Source of the DNA: Tetrapyrgos nigripes
Taxonomy: Eukaryota; Basidiomycota; Agaricomycetes; Agaricales; Campanellaceae
Reading direction: 5' to 3'
Assembly: GCA_013368315.1 (NCBI GenBank)
Contig: JAACJM010000002.1
Span: forward strand, 930,001 to 994,000
Length of the DNA stretch: 64,000 nt
The first letter of the stretch is position 1. Every line of letters begins with the position of its first letter. Position numbers and translations under genes: made by a program. Shown here one piece after another: positions 44,236 to 57,051 of the stretch. A model generated the notes under the pieces. It was not told the origin of the DNA and did not search any database. It saw nothing but the letters and a program-made list of their open reading frames with translations.

Positions 44236-45060
44236 ATAGGATAAAACTATTTAGGAACCCCTGCACTGGCGGGAACCCGCCACAAACACGAAGTTAGCGT
44301 CTGTCACGCCTTTGTCACGCTTGAGTCGCGATCAAATAGTGGTCGTCGTCTTTGGCGTCGTTCTACAGTCTCCGACACCAAATTTCTGTGCCAGTGTCCC
44401 CCCCGCATGTTGCCTTCACTACGGGATGCCGTTGGCGAGGACCTACTACATACATACTCACGCGTTCTCCACAGTCGTAAGCTCTTCACATTATCATAGC
44501 GATTTTGATCTTTCCATTGAAGTTTCCAAGGTCTTCGAGCTCAGCTTGGCATAGTATGTGAGAGTATGCGGTCTTTGAGGCACTGTGTACGAAGTTTGGC
44601 CTGTAGAGAGTGGTCTGAGGTGCATGCTGTTGTTGAACTGACATTTCTTTTCGTGCCTGCTCTTCCCTGTTTTGATTTCTATGCCTCAGAACCCTGCGTT
44701 AATGTAGTTTGGACACAATCAGTTCTTCATTATCTCCTCTACGTGTCAGCAAGCCATTCAACCTGTCCTTCACCTCCCACAAGTACTTTTCCATAATGTT
44801 TTAACCCAATTTTTACCACCCATTACGCGTTTTCTCCCCTATTCTACGTGTCTCTGTGTACCTAGACATGTTTATAATATTAATGGACATTTTTCGCTAC
44901 AATCTACGCCTAAAATACGCGTATCCTCGCCAGTGCCTCGCATCGTGACTGGATGTGACCCAGTGTGACATGATGTGACGGGAACCGGGTTCCCAAATAA
45001 GCAAAGGGGTTCCCGGGGGGTTCCCGCCGGTGCAGGGGTTCCTAAATAGTTTTATCCTAT
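44236..45060. mobile_element. 825-bp element with 43-bp terminal inverted repeats
   Basis: The 43 bases at 44236-44278 (ataggataaaactatttagg...) are the reverse complement of 45018-45060 with one mismatch. Reading the ends as GGATAAAAC...GTTTTATCC leaves TA on both sides, consistent with a TA target duplication. The interior has short frames without transposase motifs, so it is a non-autonomous DNA transposon. It lies in the long intergenic region 41451-45698; the rest of that region up to 45698 holds only the leader of the next gene. Confidence 0.8.
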
Positions 45061-45698
45061 ATGCACCGCTTATTACGAGGCCGAAGAATGAGGCCTCAAC
45101 GCCAGCGTACTCAACCTTATTTTCTGAGCGCTTCCAAAGTACCCTTAATTTAGCGGCTTCGGATTTATCCGGTCGTCATTTCTGTCACCACCTCTCAATC
45201 AACTGTTCCGGGAAGACTTCGATACCAAATACAACGAATTAGATGTCAAGCAAAAAATAGAGCAAGGGAGTATATGTCTCCTTGAAGTTAGTATTGTCTT
45301 CCGGTGTGTTATCATTTCCTTCTCTCTTTTTCGTTTGCTTCGTCAACTGAAGACATCAACATCTCCTCGAAATCGAAATGAAAATACAAGTTAATGATTG
45401 TTTAGTCCGAGGTAAACCCTGTGGCATCGTACTCGCCACGCCTTTGCGCTGGCTCACATCCCTTTCATCACAGCAGCGCCTCGAAAGGCTTCCATCATTG
45501 CACCATCAACGGCAGATATCAAGCCACTCCCTAATAGTTCCCTAATATAGGCCTCTCATCAACGGATGCAGTCATTCTGAGAGATCATTTAAGGCCATCA
45601 CATTCGTTCTCTTAAGCTTCTGCGATCTATTCTCCCCAATCTCAACCTCCATCTCCCACACCATATTGCAACAGCGAACGCCAGCAACTCCGAGCTCG

Positions 45699-47363
45699 AT
45701 GCTCAAACCTGGTACACTTTCTCTCAGGCTCGGCTGCATACATATACTAGCGTTTCTGGTATATTTCTGTCTCACTCTGTCGACAGCGCTTGCAGGAAAT
45801 ACAACGTGTGTTGATTCTGGGCTGGATTGGTATTATAATCTTGTTGGAGAGAGCCCGTGTACGTTCATATTTTATGCTATTCGTTGGTTCTTCGTGATTT
45901 GTTGGACAGTGAAGCTCACTTTCTTGCACTGTGCAGGTGTAACCTACGAAAGGATCAGGCAAATTTGCAATCCTAATTGTACGTCACGTCGTCTCCAGCT
46001 ACTAAGCCAGCGAAGATACTCACTCACCAGCTTATCGTCCTGGAAAATACCATCATCTACATCAGATGAAGTTCCGACATTCTCCCTGGTAGCCCCTCCT
46101 GACGTCTGTAATGATCAAGTTCGTGCGTATTCCCGATCTTCTTCCTTACTACGTATCTCCATGCAAATATTCCTGAACTCATACATTCAAAATAGATGAC
46201 TGCTGTTGTAACGAGATCGCATTTATGCTCAGCATGTTTTGTCTCAAGTCAGTACTCGTCTCAACATGAGCTTTCCATGGATACCTGTCTTCATTGCGCA
46301 AAACTCACCGCACTATCCCATCTAGCTGCCAGCAAGGCTTTTCTAAATCTTCTTCGGGATATGATGCACCCAAGGGGACTTATCAAAGCTATCTCAAAGG
46401 TGGAGGCGACTCATTTTGCAGCCCAAACTCGAATGACTCGTGAGTTAACATCGTTAAGATCGTGTTCGTCTGCCTTACTCAACTGATTAACGCTCCGTAC
46501 TTACTAGGTTTCCTACAAAAGTACAAACAGCAGTATGCAACAAGCAGATACGCGTCCTTAATGGATTGTATGGAACTCGCTGGAGCGAAGGAGATTGGTA
46601 CTAGTACGTCACCCTCTTATCTCAAACATACCATCTTTGACTGAGGTACTTCCTCAGTGTATACACCCTCGAATACATCAGCGAAAAAGCGGCTACCGAT
46701 GGGCCGGGCAAGGAAATGTTCTCCAACGGTAACTGCAACGACACTACTAGTAATAACACCACTTCCGAGTCGTCCCTACCCGCTTCTTCTACGGGTACAC
46801 CATCGGATACATCAAATACAACAACCTCAACCTCGTTATCCAGTTCAAACGGTGATGATATTTCAAAATCAGCTTCTTTGGCGCGCGGTGCTATAGCCGG
46901 TATATCCATTGGTGCAGTAATCCTAGTAGGTCTAATTGGTGTACTGTGGTGGTTGGTGAGGAAGGAACGGCGGCAGAGGAAGGTGTATCAGTATCACGAT
47001 AGTACCGCTCAGAGTGGAGGCTATGGACACTGGTTGATCAATCCGTTTGTCGTCGATCGCGACATGGCCGAGCGTCCTCATGCTATCGAAGGCTCATCTG
47101 CGGTCACACAAAGTTCTTCTACTGATGCCAAACGTCTCAGAGCAGGAGTAGTGACTCCACCTACTCCTACGAGTAGAGGAGGCAGAAAGAACATTCCAGC
47201 TGCAGGTGAGTCACTTTGTACCTTTGGCTATAAAGGAAGATGCGTCTGGATTGACAGAAAAGAAATTGTAGAGACCCTGAGACATACAGATGGCGGACCA
47301 GTACCTGTTAGTCCTAGCCCTTCCGGAAGATTACCGCCTGCGTATGGAGAGCAGGTTAGTTGA
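45699..47363 (+). CDS. Cys-containing secreted ectodomain with one TM (386 aa, 8 exons)
   Basis: Exons 45699-45858, 45937-45978, 46066-46122, 46196-46247, 46326-46439, 46508-46603, 46658-47205 and 47272-47363 total 1161 nt, or 386 aa plus stop. A signal peptide (MLKPGTLSLRLGCIHILAFL) is followed by a Cys-rich ectodomain: CVDSGLDWYYNLVGESPCVT, PDVCNDQ, DCCCNEIAFMLSMFCLNCQQ, GTYQSYLKG and QTAVCNKQIRVLNGLYG. Then come an Asn/Ser/Thr linker, a TM helix near 251-273 (GISIGAVILVGLIGVLWWLV) and a cytoplasmic tail. This ectodomain is a recurring agaricomycete type of unknown function. The start was placed at the first true ATG; an upstream TTG frame was ignored. The exons are short and none is visible as a long frame except the last two. 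Confidence 0.85.
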
Positions 47364-48640
47364 AGGAAATGAAGGAAGGAGGTGGCATCAGTAGATTTGA
47401 CGATTGGAACTACAACGGCTACGGTGAATAATAATTTCTATGATACCAAAGAACAAAATTGTATTTACGTATACAGTTCGGTCTATCTCATGGATTTGTA
47501 TCGTTGTATGTCTATAGCTGGTGCAGTGAATTGCGAACGAGAACGAAAAACAATTTATAGCCAAAAGTTTAGTCTGGAAGCGATAGGGGCACGCGACGCA
47601 TCTTGCCAACATTTTCCCAGGCTCGCGTTATCCTCGAAAATGTCAAATGGCCCGTTAAATTTGCGCTAAATAGTACATATAGGTACATCCCCTTGTAAGA
47701 AACGAGATGACCATAAGAAGGCGATAGATCCAGGCCATTTTTTAAGGGATGATTTCGAGGCAAAAAGCGAAACAAATGGTGAAAGCGAGGGGAGGGAGCG
47801 TTCAAGCAGATGCAGCCACTGAAGGGCGGCAATTTATCAATAGTGGATTCAAAAATGAATCAAGCTCCAAGCCTAGGCTCATGGGGTAATTGTATGGATC
47901 CGTCAGCTAAGGTTCAAACTGTCTCTAACAGAACCATGTTTGGCGCCAGAGGGTGGAAACAAAGATGGGATCAGGCTGGGGAACGACAGAAAGCGTGCTG
48001 TTGACTTTACGAATAGAAGCATTCTTCTTAACGGTACTTGATATCGAAGTTGATATACGTCTGTACTGGGGCTTGTGTAGCAGTACCAAAGATAGTGAAA
48101 TAATTCTTGAAGCTTGATTTGGGCCTGGTACAGCAGTCTTTTTCAGGTGCAACGTACAAAATGCTTTCAAGTGCCAGTATGTTGCCAGTAAATACGAGGG
48201 CAATGTGGGCCACCACTAGGGCGTGGCAATGACGAGGCCTGGGAGAGACGCCGATGGGCGTTTCAACTGGCGGCGTTTGTAGGAACGAGTCCCTAAAGGG
48301 GCCTCGTAATATGTCGGTCACCATTCTAGAAGTCTGAGTGGATCCAACCGGAATTAGCTGGTCGCAATTATAGAAGCTTCATAGAAGGATATAAAGTTTG
48401 ATAACTCCCAGCTTTTGTGCTCCAAAATTCGTAAGAGATGTATATAAAGATGGACAACTGGCCCTGGATCAGACCATTGAGCAGTGTTATATGACGACAG
48501 CCATCTTAGAAGTCTGACCCGATCAAACTGGAATTAGCCAGTCATAATTACAGAAGCTGCATAGAAAGATATAAGTCGCTGGAAACTGATGTCCCACCTG
48601 CAATATCATCCCTCCCTCCCTCTTCCTTCAATCCGTCTCT
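47364..48640. other. Interval with a doubtful ORF and a direct repeat
   Basis: A 98-codon minus frame (48028-48324, ending TQAPVQTYINFDIKYR) looks protein-like at its C terminus but has no family match I recognise, so I do not call it a gene. The direct repeat at 48317-48572 is listed separately. Confidence 0.35.
48317..48572. repeat. Two ~76-bp direct repeats upstream of the third seven-helix gene
   Basis: Segments 48317-48392 and 48497-48572 share cat.ttagaagtctga, gaattag, aattatagaagc and catagaa.gatata, 180 bp apart. They lie 70-320 bp before the ATG at 48641 and so may be in its promoter. Confidence 0.65.
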
Positions 48641-50029
48641 ATGTCTGCAACACTTCAAGGACAACAACAATCTCTTCCCCTTAGCAGCTCTGATCTCGAA
48701 GCTATCAGAATGTGGATGATAGAAACATCTGTATCATGGGTGCTTTGTGGTATTAATGTTACACTTGTGCTCACAATTCTTTATGCTATTTTGTAAGTGT
48801 TTATAAACTCATATATGTATCGTGGTACGGGAGTGATGAATGTATTATCAGATCACAACAAAAGCACCGTACAAAACTGCAGCTCATCCTTTTCACGCTC
48901 GTTGCCTTGATGTTTGTCCTCACAATTGGAGATGCAATCCTTAATACACAATATATCTTGGTCCAAATTCCAGAAAATGGTTACAATGTCCCTAACATTG
49001 TGGAGATTGAACAACAGAGAATTGACTTGAAAGGTGCAATAGCAATAGTTGAGAGATTAAATGTCAGTAGTCTCCTCAAGCCTTATTGTATCAATCTATA
49101 TACTTATACCCTTACATTTCTGGTAACTCAGTTTGTCATTGGAGATGTAATTGTAGTCTGGAGAGCATGGATCCTATTTCCTAGTAATCAACCTGTCAAG
49201 GGTGTTCTGACCATGGCCGTCATGGCATCTTTTGGCAAGTCAAGAATCTATTCTCCAAGGTTTTAGTCTATCATCTCACTTTGGCCAATTATACCAGTTG
49301 GTACTGTTACAGATGGAATATTTGCTATCACAACAGTCCTGCAGAAGGATGGTACTTCTGACCGCATGAACATATTAGCAATGACTGTGCCTTTGCTGGC
49401 CACAAATATCATTGCTACAAGTCTTATAGGATATAAAGCATGGTAGGTTTCTACTATTCAGGTGACTGTTTTCTGACTGAGATTCAAAATTTACACATGT
49501 CAAGGTTGCACCATCAAGATATCAGGAAAAACCTCAGTCAGTGTGGAACCACAGTTTCCCAAGTTCAAAAGGTTCTATTTCTGCTGGTAGAATCTGGGAT
49601 TATTTATTGTGTGCTTTGGGTCAGTGTCAAGTGTCTGGCTGCATCTCTAAATTGGCCAATGCTGAAATATTATACCATAATCATTGCAGATCACATACAT
49701 GATAATTACACTGTTGAATAATACTGAGACAGTGGCATTCCAGACTTTTACCATTGCTATGCCTTCTTTGGCAGTAGGTGTTTTTAATGCTTGACTCTTG
49801 AGCATATACTTCACTGACATGGTCTCCAAATAAGGCTCTATATCCTATCTTTATCATTCTTGTTGTGACTCTTGACAAGGCTAAAGAGGGGAAAAAATCT
49901 GCCAATGAGACGTCTCTTTCTCAATCTATCAGGTTTGCATCAGCCCAAGCTGCACCATCTCAAGTGGAGGAGAGTCAGGCAGAAAGTCAGATTCAGGAAG
50001 CATTTCCCCAAGAAGAGATTCAGATATAA
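48641..50029 (+). CDS. Seven-helix membrane protein, unknown function (about 339 aa, 7 exons)
   Basis: Exons 48641-48792, 48852-49062, 49132-49218, 49267-49442, 49505-49619, 49690-49773 and 49835-50029 total 1020 nt, or 339 aa plus stop. Contains about seven hydrophobic segments, FVIGDVIVVWRAWILFPS, IIATSLIGYKAW, KVLFLLVESGIIYCVLW, a long last helix pair and a Gln/Glu/Ser-rich tail. Another agaricomycete serpentine family, related in style to but distinct from the genes at 3512 and 33276. The third intron (49219-49266) uses a weak GTCATG donor. A GC-donor alternative at 49255 does not keep frame, so this junction is the least certain. Bases here are more AT-rich than in most neighbours. Confidence 0.78.
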
Positions 50030-53000
50030 ACCCCACCTTTGTTTTTTCTCAGAGCCTTCCTTCACTATTTATTTATTTACATGTGTGCAGTTTGAGTCCT
50101 TTTCCTTTTGTATCACACACATACTTTTCATGCCTTGGTGTTTGGCACTTGCTTGTGTTTTCCTCGTACTTACTCATTCAAAGTCATTGGTTGATCACTG
50201 GCTGGCAGTGCTACAATCAAAACGGTGACCCACCAACAGTGCAGACAGGGCTACCTCAGTAGTTTAGCGAACATGTATTGTAACGTGTGCCTACGGGCCA
50301 TGTAATTCACCTTCCCTTCTTCTGTTTTATCACCATCTGTCCAGTGTGATAGCTCTAAGTCTTTCATCGCCAAGACATGGCAAAAACGAGGCGTGAACCG
50401 GCAACCTATAAAAAGTGAGACGTGTAAGACAAGTGCGGCATCAAGCCATCTTAAGTACTAAGCAATGATAAGCAGCCAGAGTAAAGCAGCAAGCCACTAT
50501 AAAAATCCGTGGCATTGAGCCATTCTTGAGTAGCATGATGGTACAAACAGGTAGGAAAGACAAAAGCAAAGGCGACAGTGATGCCATCACTAAAACTGCC
50601 CAACCCATATTCCACCTGACCAACCCTTATACCTACTGGTAATAGTTTTACAGATATATCAGACCATTATCATTTGTTATCATAATTTCAGGAGCTGATC
50701 ATGCTATGTCAGAATTTTTTGAGGTGATCAGGTCTTGTCAGGATGACAAGACCTTATCATAGGATTACCATTTGGCTGTCATAAAGATATTTGCAGACTT
50801 TAGGAAGGCCATGGTGTAGCATAGTGTCAGACAGAGGCTTTCCTGTTTAATTATAATATGAGGTCTTGCCAAGAACAGTAAAATTTGAAGCTGAGGCAAA
50901 GGTGCATATAGAAGAGTAAAGACAGAACTACAAGAACAATTCTGATCTGAGTAGTTACCATTATCGCCATTTTCAGGTCAAGATCATCAGTCCACTCAGC
51001 ATCGCTAACTGCTGGATCACTATCCCCTCCATCTCTATCCTTGTCTTCAGAAGCAATCTTGCTAGGTGAGTTGTTCATGTCTACCTGGGGCATTGAACAA
51101 AAGGCATCAGCATGAAGTGGAAGACATGTCAATGTCTAGACCAGTAGATGAATCTTTGTAAGAAATGATGATGGAGAAAGGGAAGTGTGTTGTAGGAAAA
51201 CTAGCTGTATTCCATAATGCTGTTAGACAATGCTAAGTACAATGATAGCTCACCTACATAAAAAATCTCCCACTTCCTCCATCTGTGTCAATCCTTCTGG
51301 AAACAATGTTTCAGAACTGCAGAGAACAGACGCCATATGCTCAGATTAATGAGAAGGAGAATACTGACCTCTCACTGTGTCCAATCTGTGTCTGCAGAAT
51401 TTTTTCGCACTTCCAGGTTGTCATCCTACTCAACTTGCTGTACTTCGTACTTCCAATCAGCAGCAATCACCTGTGACTTGTTTAAATGAGTACTGTGGGA
51501 GGGTATGGTCCACACCACAGTCATTTGTGTCTTTCACAATGGTAGAGGGGCCAGTTGGGTATTTAGATAACCGTTAGCTCTCAAAGAAAGTGGCAGACAA
51601 ATCAGACTTCTGGCTCGATAATAGGTTCGCCTAGGCAGACATGACTCGACACCTGTTGACACATTCACTTCTTTCTTCAACTCATACCACCACCATCTCC
51701 TCTGCCCTGTTCTCCTCCTTCTATCTTCTACTCCTGACCTGGCTCTCCAACTCTCATTCCTCTCCCTGCTTAACAACTTGCCCAGTGCCCGCCCTTCAGT
51801 CCAAATGTGTGGTAGGCTGTGGTGGGTTCCTTTCACCTCCAATTACTTGTTTGGGGCCATTACTGACAAATTATCGACCTACCGCCTGCTATGGTAGACA
51901 TTGTGCAAGTGGCCCAAAATTGTCATTCCTGCATTTGATTTGGAGGATTTGGAGGGACCGAAAGGGCAGTTGAGTCGGACTGAGAGGTTGGCAGTTCATC
52001 CTGTTGGTGAGTTATCCCTTCTTCATTTGTCTGTAGCATTGCAGTAGCTACTTTCCCTTCATTTTCTGTTTTTGGCTTTCCGTTCATCACCTTTGGCGAT
52101 GATACACCATACAAAATTCATGTATAGAAATGTTAATTGGCAGTTAGAAAGCTGGTTCACCACTTCAATTGGGATATAAAGGACTAGAGTGAGTCCCGAA
52201 CTGCTAGTTAAAGCGCTAGTAGACTAAGTGTATGCGCCAGTACAATAAAGCTAAGTACTTATGAATCAGATATGCTTATTCTAAGTACTATGGTTGATAT
52301 GTACAGCACTTCAGTTATAGTAGCAGATCCACCCTCTATATTATATACAAAGTTCTATAAAGACTTTGTAACCATTCCTGCTATAATGTGCTTAGTACCA
52401 CCAGTGCGACTCAAGGGAAAGTGAAGCCCCTATTCACAGGCAAGGAATAGGCTATATGACCCAGATTCTAGCACTAAACAATCACTGGTTTAGAATGGTG
52501 CCATAATCAGAGAAATTGGAGGAAAACCCTAGTAGCCGACTATGTCCGAACTAGTGGTATAACAAGTGATATTTCGCTTGTAAGCAAAACAGAAGGAATA
52601 GTCTTTTTAAAGACAGTAAGGATACATAGGTAGGACAAAGTATATATGTACAAGTTCCTAGGGAGCTCAGCTTTCATATGGTACTAAAGGGATGAACTAG
52701 TGGTGAAGGAATAAAGCCCATAGTTCATTACCGCCAGTACGCGATCTAAGGAATGAGTCATAATGAGAGAGCTCCAAAAGGGTAAAGATATTTCTGAATG
52801 CAGCAGTAAGATTGGCAAGATGTGTGCCTGATGACTGAGGCGTTCTCGTTGGTACAAGTGTGACTACAAAAGATATGTAGGACATTATAGAGAGCAGGAC
52901 TCATCTATAAGAGAACTATACTGTGAACTGGCGGTATACTAGAAATGAAGTCTATAAACACCAAGTCTATAGTAGCACCAGAAAAACATAAGAGGAGGAA

Positions 53001-56000
53001 TAAGCAAAGACTATGCAAACCTATAATGACTGATTGGCAGTAAAGGAATGTGAGTCATATGAGTGGAGCCCAGCATGGATGGTGGAGCTATGTGAGTCAG
53101 AATGACTACGGCCACCAGTTCCAGAAAGGTACTCTTAGTCAAGAGGATGAAGTGAAGGGAACATAGAAAGCCCTATTAGTTTTAGATAATATTCTACATT
53201 TCCTAGATACCCTAATTAGAAAGTACCTACTTAATCTAGTAGTATGGACAAGCATGGACTGGCGATTAGACTAATATTTCTGTTTTCTTATGTACCTTTT
53301 AGCAGACATTAAAAAGAAATGTAGAACTGTATAGTAGTAGCTGCAAGTAGTATAAAAGGACTAGGTATTTCTTGTAGTTACTCAAGCCACGTACTGTAGA
53401 GTATTGGTCATCTCACTAGCGCTAGCTGTAGAGACTGTGAAACACAGACTACGCTTCTACCAAATTTACCTCACTCGCATCAAGTATAAACATAGCGTGT
53501 GGATCAATAGTGTTGAATCAAATTTGTTGGTTTTTGTGTGTTACCTTTTGTGTGTGTCCTCAGACTTGTGAAACTGGCTATAAGGCATTTGGGCCTACAA
53601 ATTGTGAATTGAAACTGTTGGTTATATCTTTGTGGACTTGTTATAGTCTTTGTGTGTGTTTAACTTGTGTGCATTTGTGCAAAACCCCTACCAAAACCCC
53701 CAAAAGTCTTTGTAGTACAAGTGAACTGTTGAGTATTCTGACTACTTGGAATGCTCGCACTTTACTATTTGTATAAAAGTCTTTAAGTTTGTGTTTGTTC
53801 TACACTTACACAAAAGACACCTATTAGCAATGACCCTCTTCTCATGTCTTTGTGTCGTTCCCACCTTTTGCCTTTGGCTTTCAATCTCTACTCACGTTGA
53901 CCTAACATTGTACATATAGCAACAAGCTATCCAACCTGGTGATCCTAGCGTATATGTGCTCTGTACATCCTCTCTTGCTTGTTTGAAGCCCAGTTTACTC
54001 ATTTTCCTTGCCCTTGTCGTCAACAGTGTTGTCACTTTCCTTCAGCCTCTGCTCATTTGCAATCTCAGAACCTTCAGACCGCCAACATGCAACAACTGGA
54101 GTATGTCTCCTGAGTGTGCATATAGCCACCTCTTAACGTGAGTTCTTGTCCTCTTTTGCCATAACTTCAACTAAGCTCTTTCAAACACACTAGATTGGAT
54201 ATCTTCCATTTGTGGTGAGCCGTTCTTTTGCTTTGCTCTGTGTCTTCTCAAGTCTTTATAAGTCTCTCCTTGGGTATCATACAGTTCTCTGCTCCTTGTC
54301 ATCTTTTTGTGAGTGTTCCATTGACTCCTTGTTGATCTATCACCTGAGATTATTACAGAGTGGGAGTATCTATATTCACCTATGGCTGATGTGCTTGGAG
54401 TCAGGCAGGAGGCTAGGTGAGTCTAGATATTGTGGTCTCTGTCATGACATCTATATTTGGTACTATTTATTTCTTCTTATCTCTGTATCCTCAGATCTTT
54501 ACACCATATGACTCTTGTTCCACATGCTACACACCAGACCTTTCATTTCTCCAATACAGCTTCAATACAGCTTCCTTTACAGCCTCCCTTACAGCTTTAC
54601 TTTTACATATATAAACCCTGTCCTGACACCTGGTTCCCCATCTCAACCTCTTCATCGTTGGGACCAGGTGTATATCTCCCTTTTCATTACTTCTTCCACC
54701 TTTATTGATGGGCACTGTAGTTCCAGTACTTACTGCTGTCTGTTAGTTGAGTTGAGTCTGTAGCTCCTTGTTATCACTATCTAAGCACTCACCTCTTTGT
54801 GACAGTCTCTTTATTCATAGTATACTATGTATCTATATACGTATGTGAATATAAGTCATTCAACCTTCATTTTGACACATTTAATGAGAGTCTCAGGTGA
54901 CTGCACCATTTGGCATCTACACCATATCCTCTCCACCATTTATGATATTGCTTTGCCAACTGGTATATACCTCGCCGTCCCTGATAACCCCCTGACCAAC
55001 TCCATCATCCATGATAATCCTCACCATTCCTGACCAAGCTCACCATCCCTGATCAACTTGTTGTCATTATGACAGGGATATGACAACTCATGATATGGGC
55101 TGGTCAACCTGGGAAAAAATGGTATAATCCTTTGGTGGGGGTGGTTTGCAGGGTATATGAGCTGGTAGGTTTTAGTGATGGCGGAATGCAGTGCAGACAG
55201 GAGTAATTGGAAAAGACACGGAAGAGATCACTCAGAAAGGTAAATAAAGCACAACACTGGTTGGGAATAGTCAGGACCTAAAGTTCACAGCCACACTGCA
55301 AAAAACAGTGTAAAGAACTTGTCCTCATTCTTCAGCCTCGTAATCTTGAATGAGGCTTGCACATTGAGACCAAGTTGATTGACAAATCATGAGTACAAGG
55401 AGCAGATTCTCAGTTTGCTTACTGTCAAGAAATGGGACGAAGGGAACGAGTGTCTTTCTTATTGTAACTTCAATGCAAAACTGTACAGTTTTTCTTGGAG
55501 GTCTTGGTCCTGAAGTTGGACGGTTATATATCCCAAATATATTCACTCTCTCCTCCTCCCTCCCTTTCTGAATCATTCCAGTTTGCATAAATCAAGGCCA
55601 TGCCATACAACATACTGCTTCCATGGCGTGCATTTATTCACTTGGTCAGGTGTGGAGGTTACTGGTGCAGTTCTACTCCTCTGAATCTGACTCATTATAT
55701 TATGAGTTGGTAGTGAGTGATCCTCATTTTTTCCTTGGACAATGATGTACTATTAAATTATAGGTACAATGGGATGCCTCCCGGACCCCTGGCATATCCC
55801 AGCCCGGGTAATACACTCCTCCTCCCGGCAGATTCTTCATCTCAGAATTCAGGTTCGCACTGGTGCAGTCAGTGCACTATCGAATGAATGAATCTGAAGA
55901 CTGCTGTATATGGTGTTCATTGTGTTAAAAAATCAATTCCGACTTCTCAAGTTCGGACCAAGAAAAATGCTGGAAATTGGTCCTTCAAGGCTCCTGGGCT

Positions 56001-57051
56001 TTTGAATATCTCTTTAAATCTATCTCTAGGGCAATCCGCTCTGTTAAATTGCTGAAAAGGGAGTTTGGGGTGATGGGAAGTACTGTCAGGGTTCGGGCCA
56101 TAAGGGAACACCTATGGAACAATGACCAAAAGCCTGAGATCTTGAAGCATGGCGTTGATTCAACTAAAGAGCAAGTATCTACTACAACATATATATAGCT
56201 AAGAAATGAATATGATCAAATATGGAACATGTATGAGTATGATGCGAAATAAGGAAATAAACTAGACAGAACGATCACGACTAGTTAGATATATAGGGAG
56301 TTTGGGGAGTGATCGTGACAAGTAGATCTGATCTCGTTTGACGCGTGAGCACGTGCGTGACATGTGATGTGAAATGACCTCATGCCGTCACTTCGGCTTG
56401 GCTTTGGCTGCCACGTCTCTCGTCGTCGTCGCTCTTGCCTTTCTCCATAGTTCCTGAACTGGGAATGCTCTGTGGCAGTATGTGGCGAACGTACTCGTAT
56501 GCACAAACTACTTGAACATCTGCACGGAAGACGGGACACTTAATAGACCCCTTTGCAGGTCCTCAATGCAGTCATTGAAGTATTCCTTTGCTTCATCTTC
56601 GCTAGCAACAGTCTCTGACAGTGACTATAGTTTGGATCCTTCTGTTTTCTTTGTTTCATTTTCTCTTTTCGTTATATTTCACCATGTACGTTTTAATCAG
56701 ACATCTACTAACTACTATCTGATGCCCTCTGAGCACCAGTTTCTGAATCAAGGGAGGTCTGAGTGGCAGAGCGTACATATGGCGAAACTCGGACATCCCT
56801 CGAACTCGGAAAGTCGGAAATTGATTATTTAACAGAGTGAACACCATAACTGTAAGGGTAAAATTGTTTCTCCTGCGCTTGAGCCGACGGATCTCACTAT
56901 AGCAAGCTCAAGTGACCTATATGCCGAAATTGGTCTATTCAACGAACGCATCCTGTTATAAGACCGTGTGCCGTACGACTGCCTCTCTCCTTGCCATCGA
57001 CATCATCTGGTATTTCTCATCTGTTTCCCAAATCTGCTACACCTTTGCCGA
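50030..57051. other. 7-kb AT-rich interval without a recognised gene
   Basis: Only frames of 60-116 codons, with no motif or splice structure. A minus-strand Asp/Ser-rich frame (50851-51132) and TG/CT-rich plus frames at 53510-54763 look compositional. Around 53340-53500 there is a TATAAAAG (53351) followed about 150 bp later by tgttgaatcaaatttgttgg, the layout of an LTR promoter and end, but no second LTR copy or polymerase sequence was seen. The region may be decayed retroelement DNA. Confidence 0.4.

Noticed and set aside
48028..48324. 98-codon minus ORF
   Set aside because: Looks somewhat protein-like but has no family, start context or splice evidence.
51534..51842. Arg-rich minus ORF
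   Set aside because: Compositional; no motif.
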